A stretch of 64,000 nucleotides of DNA from Limnoperna fortunei. Taxonomy: Eukaryota; Mollusca; Bivalvia; Mytilida; Modiolidae. Under the pieces are notes generated by a model. That model was not told the origin of the DNA and did no database searches. It saw only the letters and a list, made by a program, of their open reading frames with translations. The number at the start of each line of letters is the position of its first letter. The stretch's first letter is position 1. The position numbers and the translations under genes are program-made. The stretch spans positions 5,583,547 through 5,647,546 of the forward strand of contig OX104116.1 in assembly GCA_944474755.1 (NCBI GenBank), read 5' to 3'. Of this stretch, positions 1 to 12,300 are shown piece by piece.

Positions 1-2535
1 AGTGTTTTGTTGTGTTTACCCACTGTTTACAGTGTTGTGTTTACCAACTGTTAACAGTGTTGTGTTTACCAACTGTTTACAGTGTTGTTGACAGTATTGT
101 GTTGTGTTTACCCATTGTTAACAGTGTTGTGTTTACCAACTGTTTACAGTGTTGTGACAGTCTTTTGTTGTGTTTACCCACTGTTTACAGTGTTGTGTTT
201 ACCCACTGTTTACAGTGTTGTGTTTACCCACTGTTTACAGTGTTGTTGACAGTATTGTGTTGTGTTTACCCACTGTTAACAGTGTTGTGTTTAGCAACTG
301 TTTACAGTGTTGTTGACAGTATTGTGTTGTGTTTACCCACTGTTAACAGTGTTGTGTTTACCAACTGTTTACAGTGTTGTTGACAGTGTTTTGTTGTGTT
401 TACCCACTGTTTACAGTGTTGTTGACAGTGTTTTGTTGTGTTTACCAACTGTTTACAGTGTTGTGACAGTCTTTTGTTGTGTTTACCCACTGTTTACAGT
501 GTTGTTGACAGTATTGTGTTGTGTTTACCCACTGTTTACAGTGTTGTGTTTACCCACTGTTTACAGTGTTGTTGACAGTATTGTGTTGTGTTTACCCACT
601 GTTAACAGTGTTGTGTTTAGCAACTGTTTACAGTGTTGTTGACAGTATTGTGTTGTGTTTACCCACTGTTAACAGTGTTGTGTTTACCAACTGTTTACAG
701 TGTTGTTGACAGTGTTTTGTTGTGTTTACCCACTGTTTACAGTGTTGTGTTTACCAACTGTTTACAGTGTTGTGACAGTGTTTTGCTGTGTTTACCCACT
801 GTTTACAGTGTTGTTGACAGTATTGTGTTGTGTTTACCCACTGTTGACAGTGTTGTGCTTACCCACTGTTTACAGTGTTGTGACAGTGTTTTTTTGTGTT
901 TACCCACTGTTTACAGTGTTGTTGACAGTATTGTGTTTTGTTTACCCACTGTTTACAGTGTTGTGTTTACCCACTGTTTACAGTGTTGTTGACAGTGTTT
1001 TGTTGTGTTTACCCACTGTTTACAGTGTTGTGTTTACCAACTGTTAACAGTGTTGTGTTTACCAACTGTTTACAGTGTTGTGACAGTCTTTTGTTGTGTT
1101 TACCCACTGTTTACAGTGTTGTGTTTACCAACTGTTTACAGTGTTGTGACAGTGTTTTATTATGTTTACCCACTGTTTACAGTGTTGTGTTTACCAACTG
1201 TTTACAGTGTTGTGACAGTGTTTTATTATGTTTACCCACTGTCTACAGTGTTGTTTACAGTATTTTGTTGTGTTTACCCACTGTTTACAGTGTTGTGACA
1301 GTCTTTTGTTGTGTTTACCCACTGTTTACAGTGTTGTGACACTATTTTGTTGTGTTTACCCACTGTTTACAGTGTTGTTGACAGTATTGTGTTGTGTTTA
1401 CCAACTGTTTACAGTGTTGTGACAGTGTTTTGTTGTGTTTACCCACTGTTTATAGTGTTGTTGACAGTATTGTGTTGTGTTTACCCACTGTTTACAGTGT
1501 TGTGACAGTGTTTTGTTGTGTTTACCAATTGTTTACAGTGTTGTTGACAGTATTGTGTTGTGTTTACCCATTGTTAACAGTGTTGTGTTTACCAACTGTT
1601 TACGGTGTTGTTGACAGTGTTTTGTTGTGTTTACCCACTGTTTACAGTGTTGCGTTTACCAACTGTTTATAGTGTTGTTGACAGTATTGTGTTATGTTTA
1701 CCCACTGTTTACAGTGTTGTTGACAGTGTTTTGTTGTGTTTAACCACTGTTTACAGTGTTGTGTTTACCCATTGTTTATAGTGTTGTTGACAGTATTGTG
1801 TTGTGTTTACCCACTGTTTACAGTGTTGTGACAGTGTTTTGCTGTGTTTACCCACTGTTTACAGTGTTGTTGACAGTATTGTGTTGTGTTTACCCACTGT
1901 TTACAGTGTTGTGTTTACCCACTGTTTACAGTGTTGTGACAGTGTTTTGTTGTGTTTATCCATTGTTTACAGTGTTGTGTTTACCCACTGTTTACAGTGT
2001 TGTGTTTACCCACTGTTTACATTGTTGTGTTTACCCACTGTTTACAGTGTTGTGTTTACCAACTGTTTACAGTGTTGTGTTGTGTTTACCCACTGTTTAC
2101 AGTGTTGTTGACAGTGTTTTGTTGTGATTACCCACTGTTTACAGTGTTGTTGACAGTATTGTGTTGTGTTGTTTACCCACTGTTTACAGTGTTTGTGACA
2201 GTGTTTTATTATGTTTACCCACTGTCTACAGTGTTGTTTACAGTATTTTGTTGTGTTTACCAACTGTTTACAGTGTTGTTGACAGTGTTTATTGTGTTTA
2301 CCCACTTTTTACAGTGTTGGTGACAGTGTTAGTGACAGTGTTGTTGACAGTGTTAGCGACAGTGTTGTTGACAGTGTTTATTGTGTTTACCCACTTTTTA
2401 CAGTGTTAGTGACAGTGTTAGTGACAGTGTTGTTGACAGTGTTGGTGACAGTCACAGTGTTAGTCACAGTGTTTATTGTGTTTACCCACTTTTTACAGTG
2501 TTGGTGACAGTGTTAGTGACAGTGTTTGTTATTAT
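1..2535. repeat. GT-rich minisatellite with palindromic core
   Basis: Dense tandem array truncated by the left window edge. The core TGTTTACCCACTGTTTACAG alternates with TGTTG and TGACAGTGTTTTGT spacers, giving periods of about 25-42 bp. Some copies contain the perfect 12-bp palindrome ACTGTTAACAGT. The right end (about 2310-2530) decays to GTGACAGTGTTA-like 12-bp units. Open frames across it are only by-products of the repeat. Confidence 0.95.
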
Positions 2536-3588
2536 TTCTGTTTTGTATAAGACCTTTTGATGCCATTATGACAAGACTCAGTAACTAGTTACCATGGTAT
2601 TTCTATGATGTGAACTGGGATTTACAAAACCAAATGGCAGAACTATTTTAAAACATATTAAGTGTATCTTATGATAATAATCGTTGCGAATGAATAAAAG
2701 CCAAACAATAATCTGGGTAATGACGCAATAAGAAAAAAATTAATAAAAGGAAATAAATTTATGGTGCAATTTGCCTTAAGTACCCATCTGCACACTCGAG
2801 AGCTTTACCGGAGATTATACTAAGATTAATCCAGAGACTCCTTAGCGAATATTGATTCTACCTGCTGCTGCTTATTGACTGTTCCAAAGATTACCCTGAT
2901 CTATAATAATTAATTTTAACAAATTGAATAGAAAGTGTCAAAATTAAATAATAGTATCATTTTGCTAATGGAAATTATCTCTAATATGTTGTGTGGATAC
3001 CAGTCAAATTAAAGTACAACGATAGAAATATTAAAATTTCTAGATATGCTGTGATGGAAACTTTATGTCTTTCAGAATGGTAAGTTATTTATTTACCGTG
3101 AACCTTAATGTTAAATATCATTTCCATTTACGATTACTTTAACAAAATGCAACCAGATTATGGTGTTAATTAAAAAGAAAACTTTATTTAAACTCATAGA
3201 CACATATTGTTCATAAAACAAGATGTAATTTATACATGTCATAAATAGTTAAATAAAATTCAGAGAAATGGGCGAAATTAGCAATTAAATGGGAATCTAT
3301 AAGAATTAACGGAACTCGACTTGCATTCTTTTTTTTAAACATGAACAATGTAGAAAATCGCAGTTATTCAGATTATTTGACGTTTCACATGTAGTAATTA
3401 CGTCAGACACCCATAATGCATTTCAACCCCTGTCTCTTAAATTTCAATATCCAATGGTCAGTGTCGGGCAGCTTAGTTTTCCCAATATTTGTGTATTTAT
3501 AAGTCAAGAAATTGACTTACATCAAACCTGACAGAAAGATTCACGACAGGCGTCGTTCAAAGGAAGCGCTAACCTTTCCGAATCACTT
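2536..3588. other. Unique AT-rich intergenic DNA
   Basis: No convincing gene, RNA or repeat structure seen. Confidence 0.5.
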
Positions 3589-3652
3589 GGGTGCCGTTTC
3601 ATAAAGCGATTAAATTTAAATGGGATAACGTGCACGTTATGAAACGGCACCC
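3589..3652. mobile_element. Small foldback element (GGGTGCCGTTTCATAA ends)
   Basis: Inverted ends GGGTGCCGTTTCATAA and TTATGAAACGGCACCC flank a short core with GGATAACGTGCACG. A related copy lies at 18002-18072, so this is a dispersed miniature inverted-repeat family. Confidence 0.6.
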
Positions 3653-3869
3653 GGGTGTTTGTAGCAATTATAGTTTGTAGTTTATAGGTGTTTACGTGGT
3701 GTTTAGTTTTGTGTCATCGTTGGTTTTTGTCAGTACTTTGTCTTATTTAAAGGTGTTATATTCCGTAGCTTAAAACCCAAGTTATTACCCTATTATTACT
3801 ATGTATATATATTCTGTTTTCTGAACTACTTTTTCTTACTATCTTTTATACGCATTTTAGGTATAATTA

Positions 3870-4035
3870 GGAGATAACTGTATTCTATTTGAAAATTTGC
3901 CGGCATCAATTGGTGATTTGATGGTCGGAAATTGAGTTTATTGGCGACGCGTAAGCGGAGCCAGTAAACGGATATTCCGACCATCAAATCACCAATTGAT
4001 GCCGGCAAATCTTCAAATACAATACAGTTATCTCC
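3870..4035. mobile_element. 166-bp foldback (MITE-like)
   Basis: Long inverted arms: GGAGATAACTGTATTC at the left and its near complement ending ACAGTTATCTCC at the right, sharing CCGGCATCAATTGGTGATTT around a short loop at about 3932-3968. A related single arm (CCGGAAATAACGTC, GACGGCATCAATCG) follows at about 4096-4165. Confidence 0.75.
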
Positions 4036-4240
4036 ATTCTAATGCTAAGGCAATAAAAAACTAAATTAACTGATTAAAATTGGAATTTTTTATTTGCCGG
4101 AAATAACGTCTGCGCTTGCGTTAAAATCTGACGGCATCAATCGTGGAATTGATGCCATGAAATTATTCACGTTATCCAATCAGAATTGACGTTACATCAA
4201 GAACTGCATTAGAATTTTAATTGCATTTAAACTTTTATTT

Positions 4241-4455
4241 GGGGCCTCGGTGGTGGAGTGGTTAAGGTAGTTCGTCTATAATTGATCACTTGATCTGTCA
4301 ACACTGAGGTTGACGGTTCGAGTCTCACTGCTGGCAGGGTGCATTCGACTCCAATCTTAATTGACTAGGATTGCCAGTTTTCCTACCGAATATCACCCTG
4401 GCTACCTACGTAAATAAAAACTGGACGCCATGACATAGCTGGAAAAACACATAAT
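4241..4455 (+). mobile_element. tRNA-derived SINE copy
   Basis: The head has a pol III A-box-like TGGTGGAGTGGTTAAGG and B-box GGTTCGAGTCTCACT. The body ends AAAAACTGGACGCCATGACA. Same family as the copies at 26112, 29420, 29674, 45511 and 46342. The middle is degenerate, with no clear target duplication. Confidence 0.8.
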
Positions 4456-4829
4456 TTCTATTGGCAGTTATTTGCCCTTGAAAGAGCTGATTGAACAGAC
4501 CAAAAAATGCTACTTTGTTTCCCACAAAATCAAATAGGCATTGTTGAGAAAATATTTAATCACCAAGCATTTTTATTCCTGTTAAGCGTTGCCTCAAAAA
4601 TCCATTCCGTAACACGAAGTTAATAAAACATAAATAAGTAGACAAGATTACTTTGTATTTGTAAAGAAAATATTGATCCTACTGATGTAAAACGACGTAA
4701 AGCTTTTTTTCTTTACAATAATCAACTTTAGTAACGTTAAAATACCGTTACCACACCAATTAAATTCCGTTTCTGCGGTAAAACCCGTATTGTCGCGCCT
4801 GTTGCGTCGTTGATTTATTGATAAGATAT
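4456..4829. other. Unique AT-rich intergenic DNA
   Basis: Nothing recognised. Confidence 0.4.
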
Positions 4830-5092
4830 TTGCTTTACGTCCAGGGAGCAGTTTTTCAGCTGTATACAGGACGAGAACAAATTAAAACCAACTAATTAAT
4901 CAACTAAAAAAGGGATAAAACATCAGAAGCACAATTTTGACGTCCACTGGAAAGTATGGAGCATTAGTTAGGGGCGGAGAATTTAACCTTTTGTAGCGGC
5001 TACAATGAACTGACTCTTTTCAAAATCAACAACAAGATTTTCATCGTGCAAGGAGCGTGGCAATCTCTTAACACGTCCCCCACTTCTGTTCG
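4830..5092 (+). repeat. Dispersed repeat B, copy 1
   Basis: Shares blocks TTTACGTCCAG, GGGGCGGAGAATTTA and GCGGCTACAA with an inverted copy at 39205-39477, and a part with 43645-43735. No TIR or coding capacity seen. A 10-C run and further C-rich sequence follow at about 5099-5116. Confidence 0.6.
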
Positions 5093-5116
5093 ACAACCCC
5101 CCCCCCACCCCCGAAA

Positions 5117-5995
5117 AAAGGGTATCCCATATCCTCATTCGGGGACGCGCTAGGCTGCTCTGTGGGTCTAGCACTATGAACCCTCCCAGTATGGTCCCAG
5201 TCGTATCGTCATAAAAGTATATGGCATTTTGCTAATTTGCATTATTAAATGGCGACAACATTATTTTGAAATTATTTAATAGAGCTTTATAAGATACAAG
5301 GTAAATTTTCGCCTGAAAAAAAATTGCATCTATGCACCTATAAAGAAAAGCAGACGAAATACTAGTAATTATTTTCTTTTTGAAAATATAACAAGTTCCC
5401 TGAATCTTACGTAACTCATTACTGTTCTTTTCGTCGAAATTAGTTTAAATTTCGTTTACTTCATTTTCGTAAATTGGTTCGCCTGATAAACATAAACGTT
5501 ATGGCGTCAAATTGTAGGTTTACCTGATCGTCGTCTGCAAACGATAAAATTTCTAGGTTCCTAGAGTTCTTGAAAACGTGTTTTTATTCAATTTCTAATA
5601 ATCAAAGTAAGGTTCAGTTCGAGATTTTCTTAAATAATCTAGGAAATATAAGATGATTCTTTTTTTAAGTTCAAATATTTATTACACACCGACTTGCTGA
5701 ACTGTAAAATAACACGGTGGCTCAGATTTTATTTTAATATATTTACGACAAAAAAAAATGGCTCTAAACATCCGCATTTCAAAAACATATGATTGCAATT
5801 TGCACCTTTGCAATTGAGCATAAGCTCGACCATACGCGATAAGCAGTTTTTTATTTGTCAATAAAGAAATCTGCCAAAACACGCAGACTTTTACTTAAAA
5901 TATTTTCTTTAAAATATATATTACTTGTTGATTAAATATTTGTGAATATTATATTAAAACATTATAATTTGATCGCAAGCTTGTGTAATATTCTG
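5117..5995. other. AT-rich intergenic DNA
   Basis: No supported gene. Short open frames here lack any recognisable domain or codon signal. Confidence 0.4.
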
Positions 5996-6764
5996 CTGGG
6001 GCAATATTAAACATAACAAACATCTGATATCTACTTAATTAAGGCATATTTCGCTCGGCTCGGGCCAATATTCATGCAATATTACACCCACCACACATCT
6101 GATATCTACTTGCTTAGACATTATTTCGCTCTGATCGGGGCGATTCTGATGCAATATTACACCCATCAAACATCTGATATCTACTTACTCTAGCATTATA
6201 CCGCTCTGCACGGGGCAATATTCATGCAATATTACACCACCACACATCTAGTATCTACTAACTCCGGCATTATTTCGCTTTGCTTGGGGCAATATTCATA
6301 CAATATTGCACCCACCATACATCTGATATCTTCTTACTCAGGCATTATTTCGCTCTGCTAGGGGCAATATTCATGCAATATTTCATTCATCACCCTTCTG
6401 ATATCTTCTTACTCAGGCATTATTTCGCTCTGCTCGGGGCAATGTTCATGCAATATTACACCCACCACACATCTGATATCTTCTTACTCAGACATTATTT
6501 CGCTTTGCTAGGGGCAATTTCATGCAATATTACACCCACCACACATCGAGTATCTACTTACTCAGACATTATTTCGCTCTGCTAAAGGTAATATTCATGC
6601 AATATTACACCCACCATACATCTGATATCTTTTTACCCAGACATTTTTTCGCCCTGCTCGGGGCAATATTCATGCAATATTACACCCTCCACACATATGA
6701 TATCTACTTACTCAATCATTATTTCGCTCTGATAGGGGCAATATTCATGCAATATCACATCGAC
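5996..6764. repeat. 75-bp tandem array, about 10 copies
   Basis: The unit runs from GGGGCAATATTCATGCAATA through CACATCTGATATCT and CTTACTCAGACATTATTTCG. Because 75 is a multiple of three, a 25-residue open frame persists across units, but no start context, splice or domain supports coding. Confidence 0.93.
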
Positions 6765-7726
6765 TTTACACAAAGATTTCTGTCAAACATAAGAGACTAC
6801 GCAAAAGTTGTATTGTTTAGAAACTGTAGTACCCCTAAACCGTTAGGATGTATGTACACAAGCAACGCGAACCGTAAAAAAAACCATTTAAAATCGAACC
6901 AAAATGAGCTAAACGGCATGACGTCACTGGAGGTACGTAACCAACCGAAATAATAATGAGTCATGCTAAAGACAATATTTTGATAGAGATCAGTTGTTTT
7001 CAAATAAAGTAAATAAATAACAGTGACGGATACCTTTGATTGCAAAATCCCTTCCCTAAGGTAGGCATAATTTACGTCTGCCAAGTTATTAACCCGCAGT
7101 CTATGATCACATATCTAAAAAAAATATCAGCTCCTATAAAATACTGCAGTACATTTTGACCTGTATAACGGCGGCATTGATATTCTTGTTTAATGACAAG
7201 GATTTGTGTTTATAAACGCAGCACACACAAATGACCAATACTTAAATTAAAAGCCAGTTTTGAAAGAAATGAAAAGAAAGACAAAACAAGCTTAAGTGAT
7301 TTTGCAAGTCAGAAGATATTCACGTGACCTTTTATTTACGCTAGATAGTTTCGATTACAAATAATTAAAAATCCCCATTAATTCAACATATTGGCTTTTA
7401 ATAATACAATAGCTGTTTGCAAGTCCATCGTTCAGTGACAGAAAAACCCAAGAACCAGACCATAGTCTATGATTAAATAAACTTTATGACTGCAGTTACA
7501 CTGGAGAAGATATAACAATTTGTATTGACAGCCACGTATAAAGTTATTCAATAGTTTAAATGTGCAAATTTAATGAAAAAAAAATGTACGTGTAATTAGT
7601 ATGTGATTTACTTCGACCTTATTGTCTAATGATCATTTTGCTTAAAGACCTAAATAGCAATTTATTCATAGTGACACCCATTAAGCATGCGCAAAATTTC
7701 TTCTCTACGTTATATGCCTATTTTTA
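6765..7726. other. Intergenic DNA without recognisable features
   Basis: No gene or repeat recognised. One CRE palindrome TGACGTCA lies at 6919-6926. Confidence 0.4.
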
Positions 7727-7735
7727 CTCAATAAA

Positions 7736-8209
7736 CATCCTCACAAGTCAAGGTTTCTGTGTCCACATGTGTCCACGAACCCCTGACAAACTTAGCTAGG
7801 AAATTCCCGGGCTCATAGTCACTATTTTGATTGGCTACATCATACCTTGATGTAGCCAATCAAAAGCTCGCTTTCATTCGCGGCTTGGTTAGAGGATATC
7901 CCGATGTCGATTGTAAATAAACCAAACGGATGTGTTGCATAGACCATGTGAAAGTCAGTGTATTTTGTACAGTAGTGTTAATAGTTTGTTATAACCGCGT
8001 TATTTATTAGTTGCGTTACGTTTTCTTCCCACTCAAGAATGAGTAAGAATGACTACTGCCAAACACTTGCTTCTTTCAAGCAATTTCATTGGTTGATATT
8101 TTGAAGGATTGACGTCATATGAAAATCTTCTAGCCCAGGAATTTCCTAGCTAAGTTTGTCAGGGGTTCGTGGACACCTGTGGACACAAAAACCCTGACTT
8201 GTGAGGATG
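7736..8209. mobile_element. 474-bp MITE, MULE-like, with 9-bp target duplication
   Basis: Terminal inverted repeats of about 75 bp start CATCCTCACAAGTCAAGG and end CCCTGACTTGTGAGGATG. The 9-bp direct repeat CTCAATAAA abuts both ends (7727-7735 and 8210-8218). Long TIRs with 9-bp duplications are typical of Mutator-like transposons. An inner hairpin (GATTGGCTACATCA and complement) lies near 7835-7865. There is no transposase ORF, so the element is non-autonomous. Confidence 0.88.
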
Positions 8210-8218
8210 CTCAATAAA

Positions 8219-9019
8219 CTGTTTATTTTTTGTCTAGAAAACATCCGTTTTATGTTATTATGACGTAATGTACAATCTAGCATTGTCGACATGTTGTATG
8301 TTACTTTTTACATAATAATAGATGGTTTGTTTAATTTTTGGTGCGTTAAAGCACATTCAAATAACAAAATAATATTTGAGTTTCGCTTATTATCTAACTA
8401 TCTATATACATATTTGTAACATTTTTGAGCGTGGCTTTTTACTTTTGGTTTGTATGAATGGTGTTTAACCCCCACTTCAGCACTGTTTTAACTATATCAC
8501 GTTGCCCAGTTTTTAACAGAGGAAGAACATGAGTCGTACTTTGCAGGATAGTATAGAAAACAATACGTACCTCCCCTTTCGTATGGTGCAATTTTCTTTC
8601 TGCTGAATTTGTGTCTGTTTAGCTACATATGAGGATTTTATTTTGGATGAATTACTTTCACGTACATTACATCTGAATCTTCGCAACATTTCGCACGTTG
8701 TATCTATCTTGTTAACAGTTACAAATACTACTAATGCATATTGATCGAATTAATCAAATAACAAGTTACCCATTGCACGTACAGGAACTCACAATTCGAC
8801 GAACATAAACACAATGAACAGACAGACCTAAAGAGAGAAACTACGAACTCCTAAACACATCTACCGTAGAGTTCTTTGTTTGAAATGTTCACTATTAGCC
8901 TCTAAACGCACCGTAAATTTCTTTTATGACATCATGTAAGTTCATCGTCTTTTATCAAACCTCTTGAATAATCTTCCTGTTATGCAAAAATATAATTATT
9001 TAAACAAAACATAATTCCG
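8219..9019. other. Gene-proximal upstream DNA with a decayed SINE tail
   Basis: Mostly unique AT-rich sequence. About 8452-8540 resembles a degenerate minus-strand SINE tail (TGAATGGTGTTTAACCCCCA). No TATA box or initiator could be assigned. Confidence 0.4.
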
Positions 9020-9228
9020 AAAAAAGCTAGGAAACCGACCGAGCCGACAGTCGAGGGACGATTACAAATCCGGAAATAAACAGATACAACATGAAACAAA
9101 ACCAAAAACACAAAAAAAATCCAGAATGTAACCTGAACCCAATAAAAACCATGGGTGCACTCAGGTGCTCCAAATACATGCATCACAGAATCAGCTGCCA
9201 CAGAAAGACACTAACCCGTCTAGTGTGC
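9020..9228 (+). repeat. Dispersed repeat A, copy 1
   Basis: Shares GGAAACCGACCGA, GACGATTACAAATC and CCCAATAAAAACCATGGGTG with copies at 24841-25112 and 38581-38852. It ends about 60 bp before the start codon and so may lie in the promoter or 5' UTR. Confidence 0.7.
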
Positions 9229-9289
9229 CTACTGTGTGAGCAAGCGTGTCTCTCGTCTGAAATTTAACGGTAACTAATCGACAGAAATC

Positions 9290-9304
9290 ATGAATAGAGA
9301 ATGC
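9290..9304 (+). CDS. Exon 1, start codon and MNREC
   Basis: ATG at 9290 opens five codons (MNREC) ending at a GTAAGT donor at 9305. It ends in phase 0 and joins in frame to the hydrophobic exon 2, making a typical signal peptide. The 5' UTR start and promoter are not recognisable. A dispersed repeat ends about 60 bp upstream. A different first exon cannot be excluded. Confidence 0.65.
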
Positions 9305-12300
9305 GTAAGTGCTGAGTAAGAAAGATATATATACTTTACATAAAAAAATAGCAAAATGACCGATTCGAATAAAGCCAAAATTGACTCGTAAGTGTTTGAA
9401 AGGTTATATACAACATATAATGTTACTGGATAAAAAGTCCGTGTTACGTATTACGTACTTCACGAGGAAGCCTATTTTAAGCTTTAAGTCGTTATAGTTT
9501 GGGTTATGTTGTATAGGTAAAATAAATCTCTGCCGAAACCTAAGCATCGGGAGTAAAAAAAAAACACCGACATATTTATATAATAATATCATTGAGTTCC
9601 ATGATTCCTGGACCATTTTATATTAATTTGTCAATTATTTTTTTTACAGTTTCGATACTACGCACTGTTAAACTATTTAGTACTATGTGTGTCTTCTGGT
9701 AAGTACAAATAAGTCACTTTATAATTGTCCGATATCTTCGAGATTTTTTTCCTTTGCTGATATCTTATGAACTGCCTATAATTTCTTATGAAACTTTACA
9801 GGCAGATAAACGGATACACCATGTTTATCAGAAAAAATCAGTCAAAATAAACATAAACAGCTGTTGAACAAACAACACAAACATTTAATTCTATGAGGTC
9901 TTCAACAAGAGAATTGAAGCTTAAGTAATCACCTGTACGTAGGGCTTAAAGATACTTTCCTTTCTGAAAGTCCAATAAAGTCGAAGGCTGTAGCCATGTT
10001 ACTGTATGTTACAGCGGCTTACTACGTCTTAGACCTAAATAATAGCCAAAGCTTGCCCTTTCTGATTAAACAACAAGCCTATTAAAATTGTCTTTTTCCC
10101 TGTAAACTATCACATGGCTCTATCAGTAACTATGATTTTGGTTAACGGGTATTTAACTATCACATGGTTCTATCTGTAACAGTGATTTTGATTGACGGGT
10201 ATTTAACTATCACATGGTTCTATCTGTAACAGTGATTTTGATTGACGGGTATTTTACTATCACATGGCTCTATCTGTAACTATGATCTGATTGACGGGTA
10301 TTTAAATGTCACATGGCTTTATCGGTAACTTTGATCTGGTTGACGGGTATTTAACTATCACATGAATATATCGTTAACTTTGATTTTGGTTGAAGGGTAT
10401 TTAAATATCACATGGCTTTATCGGTAACTTTGATCTGGTTGGCGGGTATTTTACATTCACATGGCTCTGTCGGTATCTATGATCTGGTTGACGGGTATTT
10501 AACTATCACATGAATATATCGGTAACTTTGATCTGGTTGACGGGTATTTTACTATCACATGGCTCTATCGGTAAATTTGATTTGGTTGACTGGTATTTTA
10601 CTATCACATGGCTTTATCGGTAAATTTTATCTGGTTGACGGGTATTTAACTATCACATGGCTATATCGGTAACTATGATCTGGTTGACGGGTATTTAACT
10701 ATCACATGGCTATATCGGTAACTATGATCTGGTTGACGGGTATTTAACTATCACATGGCTATATCGGTAACTATGATCTGGTTGACGGGTATAAGTCACT
10801 AGATCTACATAATATTCGAAACGCATTAATTGTGACCTAAGTATAACGTTCTCCCAGTTTCGTTCAAATCGCATGATTAAAAATGACGTGTTCACATATA
10901 TTTATATTAAAAAAATGTGTAAATCTGCATATTAATCTTTCTCTAGCATCTCCTACAATAGATAGTGGATCATGCTTTGAGGGATGGACATGGCTGTCAG
11001 GACAGTGCTACACAGTAGAAGACAAACAACTGTCCTGGGACGATGCCCATCAGTACTGTATGACCGTCAATCATGGACGACTGGTCCAGTTTGATGATAT
11101 ACCCCAACAAACTGAATTACAGACTACCTTAACTGTTGATAGTAAAAAGGGGTTTTGGATAGGATTAAAATCTAATGTAAGTATATGTTGGATTAGAGAG
11201 AAATTAATGTAAAAATTTAAGAACTTAGAGTTATTACTGGACTTAAGTCGGGCTGTTAAAGTAGTTGTTTATTTAAACGAAAATGGAATTTTAAATAATC
11301 ACACATTCCATGAGAAACTGGTGGACGCAGAAATGAACAATCATTTGCTATACTTTTATTTCACAAACTATACAAAATTACTGAGTGGTGAGGGACATTC
11401 TACGAGAATATTTAGATCAAACACTAATTAATCTTTGCATACAGAAAAAGGGGGGTGGGGAGCTCAGTGACTGAGTAGTTAATATAGTTCGTCTACTATT
11501 GATCACTGCGGGCATGGTGTACTCGACTCTCTAATGACGTCACCCACAAATAGGTTTATAACGTGCAAGCATCATGGCACTCTTTAATGACGTCACTCAA
11601 AAAGGGTATGTATCTCCAATGACGTCACTCACTATGGTCTGTGGCTTGGTTTTTTGTATAATAATCAGACATCCGATGTTAGGACGATTTTTCCGATTTT
11701 CCACTAAGGAACGCAAAAAGTAGATATGTGTATTGAACCATGGAAACAGTTAAAAAATCTGGAACAATATTATCATCAATTTTTCGTTTACTGTCTGATT
11801 ATGTCAAAATATTAAAAAAAACCTGAAGTCAAATATTTAAGGTCATAATTGTAATTGTCAGTAAAATCAAATAGCAGTTACGTTAGTAAGATTGTGGTGT
11901 GGGTAGGCTGTTGGGATTGTGGATTGGGTGGGCTGTTGGGATTGTAGATTGGGTGGGCTGTAGGGATTGTAGATTGGGTAGGCTGTTGGGATTGTAGATT
12001 GGGTAGGCTGTTGGGATTGTGGATTGGGTGGGCTGTTGGGATTGTGGATTGAGTTCGCTGTTGGGATTGTGGAGTGGCTGGGCTGTTGGGATTGTAGATT
12101 GGGTAGGCTGTTGGGATTGTAGATTGGGTAGGCTGTAGGGATTGTAGATTGGGTACGCTGTTGGGATTGTAGATTGGGTGGGCTGTTGGGATTGTGGATT
12201 GGGTTCGCTGTTGGGATTGTGGAGTGGGAGGGCTGTTGGGATTGTAGATATGGTAGCCTGTTGGGATTGTGGAGTGGGTGGGCTGTTGGGATTGTGGATT

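Noticed and set aside
12..2507. Many overlapping open frames (VFTHCLQCC/LPTVYSVV-type repeats) in the GT-rich array
   Set aside because: All are read-outs of a tandem repeat in several frames and both strands, without start context, splice signals or domains.
3826..4008. Minus-strand open frame at the foldback element
   Set aside because: It covers the inverted arms of a 166-bp MITE-like palindrome and has no domain.
4241..4330. Functional tRNA gene
   Set aside because: The tRNA-like A and B boxes belong to a SINE head; no complete cloverleaf or anticodon arm, and the same body and tail follow in other copies.
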